Below, one piece after another: positions 33,756 to 41,501 of a stretch of DNA of 64,000 nt. The position numbers and the translations under genes are program-made. Source of the DNA: Rhodococcoides trifolii (GTDB lineage: Bacteria > Actinomycetota > Actinomycetes > Mycobacteriales > Mycobacteriaceae); assembly GCF_014635345.1 (NCBI RefSeq), contig NZ_BMCU01000001.1, positions 496,001 through 560,000 on the forward strand, written 5' to 3'. The notes under the pieces are model-generated. The model did not search any database. It saw only the letters and a list, made by a program, of their open reading frames with translations, and was not told where the DNA came from. The number at the start of each line of letters is the position of its first letter. The stretch's first letter is position 1.

Positions 33756-34727
33756 ATGTCTGTCTCATCCCGGCGCCTGGCGTCGGTCCTGTCCTCGGTG
33801 GCCGTTCTTGCGCTGGTTGCGACCGGCTGCAGCGACCCTGCGCAAGAGAACACCGTCGTGTCCAACGAAGGAATTTCCTACGACCTGTCACCCGAGCAGA
33901 GCGGACGTATCCACACGGACAAGGTCGACGAGATCGCGGCAGAAGTCCCGCAGGCCATTCGAGACCGCGGAACCATCGTCGTTACGGGAACGGCGGGATC
34001 TGTTCCGCCGCTCGGCTTCTACGCGACGGATGACACCACTGTAATCGGCTCCGAGATCGACCTGGCCAACTTGTTCGCCGACGTGTTGGGCCTGAAGGTC
34101 GACCGCCAGACCGCGGACTGGGCGCAGAACTTCGTCAAGATCGACTCCGGCGAAAACGATGCGTTCATCTCCAATGTGACCGTGACAGAGGAGCGCAAGG
34201 AGAAGTACGACTTCGCGACCTACCGCCTGGACAACCTTGCACTCGAAGTCCCCAAGGATTCGGACTGGACGTTCACCGACCGCAAGGACATTGCCGGCAA
34301 GAAGATCGGTGTGTCCTCGGGAACGAACCAGGAGCAACTGCTCGTCGACTGGAACGCGCAGAACGCGGCTGAAGGAATCGCACCGGCCGAGATCGTGTAC
34401 TACCAAAACGCGGGGGACTACTACCTTGCACTTTCGTCCAAGCGCATCGACGGCTACCTCGGGCCGAACCCGTCGGCGCAGTACCACTCGTCCAGTACAG
34501 GTGAATCCAAGATCATCGGCACGTTCTCCGGCGCGGGTGACGCGCTGCAGGGCGAGATCGCGGTTCTGGTCAAGAAGGACAATGGTTTGGTGAAAGCGTT
34601 CAACGACGCGATCAACCACACGATCGAAAACGGTTCGTATCAGAAGGTTCTCGAGAAGTGGGGCCTGGCCAGTGAGGCCGTGACGACCTCGGAGATCAAC
34701 CCCGTCGGTCTTCCGAAGAAGTCCTAG
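33756..34727 (+). CDS. Amino-acid-type ABC substrate-binding lipoprotein
   Basis: A 323-residue family-3 binding protein with a lipobox ending at Cys25 (ATGC). GSEIDLANLFADVLGLKV, ISNVTVTEERKEKYDFATY and GVSSGTNQEQLLVDW mark the two lobes. A hydrophilic stretch of about 40 residues follows the lipidated cysteine before the first lobe. It completes the importer with the two upstream genes. The missing canonical carboxylate-binding Arg-Asp pair cannot be judged by eye, so cystine, S-alkylcysteine or methionine derivatives all remain possible. Confidence 0.9.
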   Translation: MSVSSRRLASVLSSVAVLALVATGCSDPAQENTVVSNEGISYDLSPEQSGRIHTDKVDEIAAEVPQAIRDRGTIVVTGTAGSVPPLGFYATDDTTVIGSEIDLANLFADVLGLKVDRQTADWAQNFVKIDSGENDAFISNVTVTEERKEKYDFATYRLDNLALEVPKDSDWTFTDRKDIAGKKIGVSSGTNQEQLLVDWNAQNAAEGIAPAEIVYYQNAGDYYLALSSKRIDGYLGPNPSAQYHSSSTGESKIIGTFSGAGDALQGEIAVLVKKDNGLVKAFNDAINHTIENGSYQKVLEKWGLASEAVTTSEINPVGLPKKS

Positions 34728-34728
34728 C

Positions 34729-35853
34729 GTGCGCGTGGTCGTGATCGGGGGCGGCGTCATCGGCGCCGCCTCCGCATGGCGGCTCGCTCTTCGAGGAATC
34801 GACGTCATACTGCTCGAACAGTTCGGCACCGGTCACACACGCGGTGCGTCCCATGGCAGTTCGCGTATCTTTCGGCACGCGTACGACAACGACGTCTACA
34901 CCGAACTAGCGGTTCACGCCGGGCGGTTGTGGGACGAGTTGGATGCGGCATCGGGCGCCGAGCCGGTACTGACCCGGACGGGAGCTGTGGATCACGGTCC
35001 GTCCGCGGTGATCGCTGCTCGTGCCGCATCGCTGGCCAGGGTCGGCCGTCCGTTCGACATCGTCGCCCCCGCCGCTGCCGAACGCCGTTGGCCGGGAATG
35101 CGATTCGACACGTCCGTTCTTCACAATCCCGACGCGGGGCGGTTGCATGCCGACCGGGCCGTCGCGTCACTGCTCGCGCGAGCGCAGGAGAACGGAGCAG
35201 ATGTACTGCACGACAACCCTGTTCACGATATCAAGTTGCTGTCCGATGGCGTCGAGGTGGTTACCCGATCCGGCGCGCATCGTGCGGACGCCGTCGTGAG
35301 TGCCGCGGGAGCCTGGACGCCGGAACTCGCGTCCGGTCTACCCGACATCGCACTGCCCGAGCTTCGGACGACTCAGGAGCAACCTGCGCACTTCGCGCCC
35401 ATCGACGAATCCTTGACGTGGCCGAGCTTCGTCCACCACCCAGGTGGGGCACTGAACGAGGCGGACCACGCCGGAGGGATCTACGGGTTGTCCTCCGAGC
35501 ACGGCATCAAGGTCGGCGAACACGCGACGGGACCGGAGGTGATCCCGTCGTCCCGCTCCTTCGTTGCGGACCCGGCGGGCGAGGAGAGGTTGCGGGCGTA
35601 CGCGTCGCGGTGGCTTCCCGGCGTGGACTCCGGCTCTGCCGCATCCGTCACGTGCCTCTACACCTGTTCGCCGGACCACAACTTCGTGGTGGACCGACGT
35701 GGCCGCGTCACGATCGCAGCGGGCTTCTCCGGGCACGGGTTCAAGTTCGCGCCGGCCGTCGGTGAGTACGTGACCGACCTGGTCACCGGGGTATCGACGG
35801 TGCCGGTAGGCGGATTGTCGACGCTCTTCGGGCTGGGCGGGAGAGTTCGATGA
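34729..35853 (+). CDS. Sarcosine oxidase / N-methyl amino-acid oxidase-like flavoprotein
   Basis: A 374-residue FAD-dependent amine oxidase of the MSOX/SolA family. The Rossmann motif is VIGGGVIGAASAWRLA (5-20), the active-site loop is ASHGSSRIFRHAY (40-52), and the covalent-FAD cysteine equivalent is Cys309 in CLYTCSPDHNFVVD. These enzymes oxidise N-methyl or secondary amino acids, giving H2O2. GTG starts one base after the binding-protein stop. In this operon it may demethylate an imported N-methyl or cyclic sulfur amino acid, which is inference. Confidence 0.88.
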   Translation: MRVVVIGGGVIGAASAWRLALRGIDVILLEQFGTGHTRGASHGSSRIFRHAYDNDVYTELAVHAGRLWDELDAASGAEPVLTRTGAVDHGPSAVIAARAASLARVGRPFDIVAPAAAERRWPGMRFDTSVLHNPDAGRLHADRAVASLLARAQENGADVLHDNPVHDIKLLSDGVEVVTRSGAHRADAVVSAAGAWTPELASGLPDIALPELRTTQEQPAHFAPIDESLTWPSFVHHPGGALNEADHAGGIYGLSSEHGIKVGEHATGPEVIPSSRSFVADPAGEERLRAYASRWLPGVDSGSAASVTCLYTCSPDHNFVVDRRGRVTIAAGFSGHGFKFAPAVGEYVTDLVTGVSTVPVGGLSTLFGLGGRVR

Positions 35854-35878
35854 CCTACTGGTCTCACAGGAGGATGGA

Positions 35879-36406
35879 ATGGCTGACCGCGGGTGCGTGT
35901 TGCACCCTGACATGACTGCGCCGCAGCTCACCGTGGCACGGGTGGATCAGAGCGATCCGCTCGCGCTGCCCCTGCTCGCCGAACTGGCGGTCGAGTACAG
36001 CACCCGCTACGGCGGCACTGCCGACCAGTTGTTCGAGGAATTGGCGGCGTACCCTGCGGAAGAGTTCGCGACGCCCCACGGCGGGTTGATCGTGATCCTG
36101 CAGGACGGGGAGTCCGTGGCAGGTGGGGCGTTTCGCCGCTACGACGCGCAGACTGCAGAGCTCAAACGCATCTGGACGTCGGCCCGGCATCGGCGGCGCG
36201 GCCTCGCGCGCCGCGTCCTCGTCGAACTCGAGGCGGCCATCGCCGACCGGGGTTACACCCGCATCTACTTGACCACCGGCTGGCGTCAGCCGGAAGCCGT
36301 CGGGCTCTATCTGGCTGCGGGATATACCCCGTTGTTCGACCCCACCACCGAACCGACCGAAGGCGTTCCCCGCGCGTTCGAGAAGACGACTGGAGTAATC
36401 GAATGA
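35879..36406 (+). CDS. GNAT-family N-acetyltransferase (candidate S-alkylcysteine N-acetyltransferase)
   Basis: A 175-residue acetyltransferase. The acetyl-CoA loop is RIWTSARHRRRGLARRVL, followed by YLTTGWRQPEAVGLYLAAGY. AGGAGG lies just before the ATG at 35879; an ATG at 35912 would give MTAPQLTV and is also possible. In Bacillus, an acetyltransferase in a comparable operon (SnaA/SnaB) acetylates S-alkyl- or S-succinyl-cysteine before monooxygenase attack. The same role is proposed here from gene context. It overlaps the following LLM gene (ATGA). Confidence 0.85.
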   Translation: MADRGCVLHPDMTAPQLTVARVDQSDPLALPLLAELAVEYSTRYGGTADQLFEELAAYPAEEFATPHGGLIVILQDGESVAGGAFRRYDAQTAELKRIWTSARHRRRGLARRVLVELEAAIADRGYTRIYLTTGWRQPEAVGLYLAAGYTPLFDPTTEPTEGVPRAFEKTTGVIE

Positions 36407-37323
36407 CCCTGACAACAGGCATTTTCGCCGTCGGAATCGACATCGATCCGACGGACACGGTGTCGGGCGACGTACTGACCGCACGCGTCGTGGCCGCCGA
36501 GAACGCGGGCTTTACCTTCGCGACGTTCGACGACACCCCGGTGGCCGGAGACGGTCCCCGTGTGGACGCCATCACTCGCGCCGCGTTCGTCGCCGCGACC
36601 ACGAGCACGATCGGTCTTGTACCTCTGGCCGGGACGACATACTCCGAGCCGTTCCATGTCTCCTCTCAACTCGCCTCGCTCGACTACGCCTCGCGTGGGC
36701 GCGGCGGCTGGATCGCCGCCCGCACGGATCCGCGCGCCGCCGACGCACTCGGCACGCCGGCCGTCACGGGCACGGCGGAACTGGCACAAGAGCAACGAGA
36801 TTCGATCACCGTCGTTCGTGACCTCTGGGATTCGTGGGAGGACGACGCCGTCGTCCGTAATGCCGCCACCGGACGGTTTCTCGACGCGAGCAAGCTGCAC
36901 TACGTCGACTTCGTCGGTCAGACGTTCACGGTGAAGGGTCCCGCCATCGTCCCGCGTCCACCGCAGGGTCAACTGGTGGTGTTCGGGCGCGACGGTGACA
37001 TCGACCCCCAACAAGTCGACGTCGTCCTGGTGTCGGGCACGCGACCGCTCGTCGCCGCGCTGGTGGTCGAGGAGATCTCGATCGATCTCGTCGATTCCGA
37101 GTCCGCTGCAGCGCTTCTCGATCGCCTGATCGCCCTCGCCGACGAGGTCGACGGGGTGCGCCTGCTGCCGACGGACGTCGACCGCGACGTACGTGCCATC
37201 GCCCGATACGTACTGCCGCCCTTGTTCGAACGCGGCATCGCCCATCGGCCGGTGCCGGGTACGTCGCTGCGGCAGTCGCTCGGGTTGACCCGCCCCGCCA
37301 ACCGATTCGGAGCAACAGCATGA
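36403..37323 (+). CDS. LLM-class flavin-dependent oxidoreductase, short form
   Basis: A 306-residue luciferase-like TIM-barrel protein. It is paralogous to the 347-residue protein at 46570: both contain LWDSWED, a K-L-H-Y-x-D-F segment leading into VKGP, and end in LGL-x-RPAN. Compared with that paralogue it lacks about 40 residues in the C-terminal half, around the flavin phosphate region, so it may be a partner subunit rather than a full enzyme. It is flanked on both sides by ATGA overlaps. Confidence 0.84.
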   Translation: MTLTTGIFAVGIDIDPTDTVSGDVLTARVVAAENAGFTFATFDDTPVAGDGPRVDAITRAAFVAATTSTIGLVPLAGTTYSEPFHVSSQLASLDYASRGRGGWIAARTDPRAADALGTPAVTGTAELAQEQRDSITVVRDLWDSWEDDAVVRNAATGRFLDASKLHYVDFVGQTFTVKGPAIVPRPPQGQLVVFGRDGDIDPQQVDVVLVSGTRPLVAALVVEEISIDLVDSESAAALLDRLIALADEVDGVRLLPTDVDRDVRAIARYVLPPLFERGIAHRPVPGTSLRQSLGLTRPANRFGATA

Positions 37324-38642
37324 GCACCGACAGATTCCCCGACGCCCATGTCCACTTCGGTGTCTTCATGCAGGGCGTCAATCACACGACGGTCTGGTCC
37401 GACCCGGCGTCCGGATCCCAGATCGACTTCGAGACCTTCCGCCGCATCACGCAGACCGCGGAGCGAGGACTGTTCGACGCGTTCTTCCTCGGCGAAGGGC
37501 TTCGGCTCCGCGAGCAGGACGACAAGATTCTCGATCTGGACATCGCGGGACGGCCCGACGCGATCACACAACTTGCGGCACTGGCCGGCATCACCCGCAA
37601 GATCGGGCTGGTCGCCACCCAGAACACGACCTACAACGAACCGGCCGACCTCGCACGCCGACTCTCGGGCCTCGACGTGTTGTCGAACGGGCGCGCTGGG
37701 TGGAACGTAGTCACCACCGACAATGCGTGGACTGGTGAGAACTTCCGCCGCGGCGGCTTCCTCGATCATGCGCTGCGCTACGAACGCGCGGGTCAGTTCT
37801 TGGACGTGGCGCGGGCGCTGTGGGACTCCGACGGTGCCGCGGTGCGACACACGTCCTCTCAGTTCGACATCACCGCCACGCCGACGCTCCCGCGCAGCCC
37901 ACAGGAGCACCCCGTCATCTTCCAGGCCGGCGATTCGGGGCAGGGGCGAGACTTCGCTGCTCAGCACGCCGACGTCATCTTCTCCCGCCACGGAACCGAC
38001 TTCGACGATGCACTCGAGTTCGCGGACGACATTCGAGCGCGATTGCGTGCGCAGGATCGCCCGGAGGAGGACATCAAAGTTCTCCCGTCGACGCAGATCG
38101 TGTTGGCGGAGAACGAGTCCGAGGTCGAAGAGAAGGTGCGCTGGGTCAAGGACGGACAGTTCACGGGGCCCACTGCGCTCTCGTTGGCCGCACTGGTGTG
38201 GGGCAAAGATCTTTCGCATCTCGACCCCGACGGTCCGCTTCCCGCCGAAGACCCGGTGCCGCAAACGATCTCCGGCACTCGGGGATCCTTCCGCGATGGC
38301 AACGATCCCGTCGAGGTCGCACGCGAATGGCGAGCGTTGGCCGAGGCGAAGAACTTGTCACTGCGTGAGGTGATCATCGAGACCACATCGCGCTCCGGGT
38401 TCGCCGGAACGCCTGGACAAGTGGCCGACGAACTGGTCCGCTGGGTGCGCGGCGGGGCCAGCCATGGCTTCAACATCTCGCCGTACATCGTGCCGGGCGG
38501 CCTCGACGACATCGTCGACTGGTTGGTTCCGGAGCTGCAGGAACGCGGTGCGTACCGGACGTCGTACGAGGGTTCGACACTGCGTGAACACCTGGGGCTG
38601 CAGAGGCCGCTGACTCTACGAGACAAGGGCGACCTGCTCTGA
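37320..38642 (+). CDS. NtaA/DmoA-family FMN-dependent monooxygenase (CmoJ-like)
   Basis: A 440-residue group-C flavin monooxygenase of the NtaA/SnaA/DmoA/YtnJ family. FDAFFLGEGLRLRE, NTTYNEPADLARRLSGLDVL, GRAGWNVVTTDNAWTGENF and HPVIFQAGDSGQGRDFAA are family blocks. Members cleave C-N or C-S bonds of nitrilotriacetate, dimethyl sulfide or N-acetyl-S-alkylcysteines. It is paralogous to the protein at 47623 (shared TTVWSDPAS-x-SQIDF). Its place after an acetyltransferase and a short LLM mirrors the ytm/ytn operon of Bacillus. Confidence 0.9.
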   Translation: MSTDRFPDAHVHFGVFMQGVNHTTVWSDPASGSQIDFETFRRITQTAERGLFDAFFLGEGLRLREQDDKILDLDIAGRPDAITQLAALAGITRKIGLVATQNTTYNEPADLARRLSGLDVLSNGRAGWNVVTTDNAWTGENFRRGGFLDHALRYERAGQFLDVARALWDSDGAAVRHTSSQFDITATPTLPRSPQEHPVIFQAGDSGQGRDFAAQHADVIFSRHGTDFDDALEFADDIRARLRAQDRPEEDIKVLPSTQIVLAENESEVEEKVRWVKDGQFTGPTALSLAALVWGKDLSHLDPDGPLPAEDPVPQTISGTRGSFRDGNDPVEVAREWRALAEAKNLSLREVIIETTSRSGFAGTPGQVADELVRWVRGGASHGFNISPYIVPGGLDDIVDWLVPELQERGAYRTSYEGSTLREHLGLQRPLTLRDKGDLL

Positions 38643-38656
38643 CCGTCACCGAGGCG

Positions 38657-40060
38657 TTGCCGAGACACACGGGCATCGTGGTCACCTGCGCTGCAGCAGG
38701 TTTCACGACACTGGTGGACTCGGCGGTCGTCACCATCGGTGTTCCGTCGATCAGGGAGTCGTTGGACGCCGGTACGGCAGACATCCAGTGGATTCTTGCA
38801 GGATATTCGCTGACCTTCGGGCTCGCACTCGTCCCCGCGGGCCGACTGGGAGACGTCGTCGGTCGTCGACGGTTGTTCCTCGTCGGTATTGCCGTGTTCG
38901 CGGTGATGGGCGTGGTGGGCGCTCTCGCCGCCGCGCCGTGGATGGTGATTCTGGCCCGACTCGGCCAAGGCCTCGGCGGTGGAGTCATCAGTTCTCAGGT
39001 CCTGGGCGCCATTTCGGGTAACTTCGACGGCGACCGACGCGTACGCGCACTTGCTGCATACAGCGCAACCGGTGCCGCCGCCGGTCTCGTCGGCCCCCTG
39101 TTGGGCGGAACCTTGCTGGGGCTGGCCCCGCTCGATCTCGGGTGGCGCTACCTGCTGGTGCTGAATGTTCCGTTCGCCCTGGTGACACTGGTCCTCGGGG
39201 TTCGGTACCTGCCCCGAGATCATGCCCCGCGGGGAAGCGCGGGAGTCGACCTCGTAGGGCTCGGTCTCCTCGCCGCTGCGACGTTGTCGGTGATGCTGCC
39301 CATCGTGTCGTCGATTCCGGCGATTGTCACGCTCCCTCTGGCCGCCGTACTCGCGGGCGCGTTCTGGTGGTGGGAACGGCGCTACGCGGCCGCCGGCGGT
39401 GTGCCCGTTCTGTTGCCCGCCCTGACTCGGTCACGCGGCTACATGCTCGGCGTATCGATCGCGCTCTTCTGGTTCGGCTCGATCCTCGCGATCAACGCGG
39501 TCGTTGCGCTGTACCTGATCGAAGGTGTGGGCCTGCCCGCGTTACAGGCCGCGTTCGTGTTGTCCGGCAGTTCCATTGCGATGGCAGTCTCCTCCGCATT
39601 CGGCTGGCGCGTCGTCGCCCGGTACGGGCGAGTGGTGGTGGGCGCTGCTGTCGTCACCGAGATCGCCGTAGTCCTCGGCTACCTCGCTGCGGTCACCGCA
39701 TTGTCCACCGAGACGTTCTCCCGGTCACCGGTGACGCTGGGTCTGTTCGTCGCGCTTGCCGTGCTGTCGGGAACGGCCAGTGGATTCGTCGACGCCCCCA
39801 ATCGCGCTCTGACGCTGGAGCACTCACCCGCCGGTGCACATGGCGTGGCGGCGGGTTTTCTTCAGCTGTCGCAGCGACTGTCCGCCACCGTGAGTTTGGC
39901 GGGCGTGTCCGGAATCTACCTCGGCATGTTGAGCCGAGACGCCGACAACTACGGGCGCGCGGTCGGCACGGGGCTCGCCGTGTGCCTCGTGCTTCTGTCC
40001 CTGTCCTTCGTCTGCGCCGAACTGGACAGACGGAACCGAAGAACTGTCGACCTACGATAA
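38657..40060 (+). CDS. MFS transporter, 14-helix DHA2-like
   Basis: A 467-residue major-facilitator carrier. Helix 1 reads TTLVDSAVVTIGVPSI, motif A is GRLGDVVGRRRLFL, and motif C-like GLVGPLLGGTLLG suggests an exporter. TTG at 38657 is the first conventional start. An upstream CTG at 38639 overlapping the previous stop, with AAGGG at a good distance, would add MTVTEA and may be the real start. Within this operon it could export a toxic product such as an N-acetylated or oxidised fragment. Confidence 0.86.
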   Translation: MPRHTGIVVTCAAAGFTTLVDSAVVTIGVPSIRESLDAGTADIQWILAGYSLTFGLALVPAGRLGDVVGRRRLFLVGIAVFAVMGVVGALAAAPWMVILARLGQGLGGGVISSQVLGAISGNFDGDRRVRALAAYSATGAAAGLVGPLLGGTLLGLAPLDLGWRYLLVLNVPFALVTLVLGVRYLPRDHAPRGSAGVDLVGLGLLAAATLSVMLPIVSSIPAIVTLPLAAVLAGAFWWWERRYAAAGGVPVLLPALTRSRGYMLGVSIALFWFGSILAINAVVALYLIEGVGLPALQAAFVLSGSSIAMAVSSAFGWRVVARYGRVVVGAAVVTEIAVVLGYLAAVTALSTETFSRSPVTLGLFVALAVLSGTASGFVDAPNRALTLEHSPAGAHGVAAGFLQLSQRLSATVSLAGVSGIYLGMLSRDADNYGRAVGTGLAVCLVLLSLSFVCAELDRRNRRTVDLR

Positions 40061-40070
40061 GGAGTTCGCC

Positions 40071-41168
40071 ATGCCCGTGGAGTTTCTCGGAATAGCCGCC
40101 ACCAACGATGGTTCGGAGACGCACCCCCGCACCAGCTCCGGTGCGTTCGACCGCGACTACACGCTGAAGATCGCGCGTGCGCACGAGGACAATGGTTGGG
40201 ACCGAATCCTTTTCGCGTACGGATCTGGTGCACCGGAACCGTCGGCGGCCGCCGCCTACATCGCCAGTAATCTCGAGAAGATCGAGATCCTTCTGGCGCA
40301 CAGGCCCAACGTGTCGTACCCGACCTTCGCGGCCAAAACCTTCGCCACTCTCGATCAGATCTCGCAAGGGCGGCTGACGGTTCACTTCATCACCGGGGGG
40401 ACCGACCACGAGCAGCAGCGCGAAGGCGACTTCCTGCCGAAGGACGAACGGTATTCGCGAACCGAGGAGTACATCCAGATCGTGAAGAAGGCGTGGACCT
40501 CTCGCGAGGCGTTCGACCACGAGGGAAAGCATTACCGGTTCGCCGACTTCGTGGCCGACGTGTTCCCCGCGACCGAGCCTCGTCCGAACATCTCGTTCGG
40601 CGGGTCGTCTCCGGCCGCCTACGCCGTCGGCGGCGCCGAAGCGGACATCTACGCGCTCTGGGGCGAGCCCATCGAGAGTACGAAAGAGCAGATCGCGTCG
40701 ATCACCGCGTCTGCGAAGGCCGCCGGCCGGGCCGAACGCCCTAAAATGCAGGTTGCATTTCGTCCGATCATCGCGCCCACCGAGGAATTGGCGTGGAAGA
40801 AAGCGGAATCTGTCCTGACTGCGATCGAGGCACGCACCGCGGGCGGTGCCCCGTTGACCCGCCGCCACTCTCTGACGAACCCGGAGAATTCCGGTTCGCA
40901 GCGTCTGCTCGACATCGCAGCGAACACCGATCGCTTCGGACCCGCAGGATGGACGGCGACCGCGAAAGCCACTGGTGGCGCGGGTAATTCGAACGCACTC
41001 GTCGGTACACCCGAGACCGTCGCGGCGGCACTGCTCGAATACTACGACTTGGGAATCGAGATTCTTTCCGCGCGCGGATACGACCTGTTCGACGATGCCG
41101 TCGACTTCGGTCGTTACGTCATTCCGATCGTGCGCGAGGAAGTGGCCAAGCGCGATCGAGTGGCCTGA
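40071..41168 (+). CDS. SsuD-like LLM flavin-dependent monooxygenase
   Basis: A 365-residue LLM protein closer to SsuD than to DmoA. SYPTFAAKTFATLDQISQGRL, HFITGGTDHEQQREGDF, KDERYSRTEEYIQIVKKAW and NISFGGSSPAAYAVGG match SsuD blocks, including the GGSS phosphate-binding turn. AAGGAG lies before the ATG. It is the last gene of the first SAM-controlled operon, followed by a GC-rich hairpin. It probably desulfonates a product or a second imported substrate. Confidence 0.9.
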   Translation: MPVEFLGIAATNDGSETHPRTSSGAFDRDYTLKIARAHEDNGWDRILFAYGSGAPEPSAAAAYIASNLEKIEILLAHRPNVSYPTFAAKTFATLDQISQGRLTVHFITGGTDHEQQREGDFLPKDERYSRTEEYIQIVKKAWTSREAFDHEGKHYRFADFVADVFPATEPRPNISFGGSSPAAYAVGGAEADIYALWGEPIESTKEQIASITASAKAAGRAERPKMQVAFRPIIAPTEELAWKKAESVLTAIEARTAGGAPLTRRHSLTNPENSGSQRLLDIAANTDRFGPAGWTATAKATGGAGNSNALVGTPETVAAALLEYYDLGIEILSARGYDLFDDAVDFGRYVIPIVREEVAKRDRVA

Positions 41169-41182
41169 ACCACTGGTTTTGC

Positions 41183-41200
41183 GCCGCCCGCCGAGGCGGC
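41183..41200 (+). terminator. GC-rich hairpin after the first SAM-controlled operon
   Basis: GCCGCC (41183-41188) and GGCGGC (41195-41200) form a six-pair stem followed by TTAGT. It lies between the operon end and the second riboswitch and could terminate the upstream transcript. The T-run is short. TAGTAT at 41202-41207 resembles a -10 box for the next unit. Confidence 0.4.
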
Positions 41201-41216
41201 TTAGTATGAGGATTCA

Positions 41217-41305
41217 CCATCCAGAGCGACCGAGAGACTTGGCTCGTCGACGTCGCAGCAACCCCCCGCTCACGCGGGTGAGGGTGCTACCGCCAGGACC
41301 GATGG
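41217..41305 (+). ncRNA. SAM-I-like riboswitch, copy 2
   Basis: It has the same architecture as copy 1: P1 CCATC/GATGG (41217-41221, 41301-41305), P2 GCGAC/GTCGC (41226-41230, 41252-41256) and the core GGGTGCTACCGCC. P3 is CCCGC/GCGGG (41265-41269, 41274-41278) instead of CGTGC/GCACG, a compensatory change that supports the fold. The ribosome site GGAGG (41304-41308) overlaps P1 and serves the leader-peptide ATG at 41315, so SAM should block leader translation. Confidence 0.87.
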
Positions 41306-41314
41306 AGGCACCGC

Positions 41315-41419
41315 ATGACATTCACGGCAGGGATTAGCACCGCACGGTGTTGCACCAACACCTGGGCTCGTCGACACGTCGATTTCGGACGCCTGTCCGC
41401 TTCGACCTGTCCCAGCTGA
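41315..41419 (+). CDS. 34-residue actinobacterial leader peptide with a Cys-Cys pair
   Basis: A short ORF directly behind the riboswitch ribosome site. The product begins MTFTAGISTARCCTNTW and ends with ARRHVDFGRLSASTCPS. The second half matches the RRH(V/I)D-x-x-R-x-S-x-x-x-C pattern of putative leader peptides found ahead of sulfur-metabolism genes in actinobacteria. Two adjacent cysteine codons at 41348-41353 would stall ribosomes when charged tRNA-Cys is scarce. It ends 82 bases before the binding-protein start. It probably senses cysteine while the riboswitch senses SAM. Confidence 0.75.
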   Translation: MTFTAGISTARCCTNTWARRHVDFGRLSASTCPS

Positions 41420-41501
41420 CGGTCGAACTCCCCTTCGCTCACGCGCGCCCGTCACACGGCCTGCGTTTTCCCGTACGCAAAAAGATCCCGGAGATCTCTC
41501 G

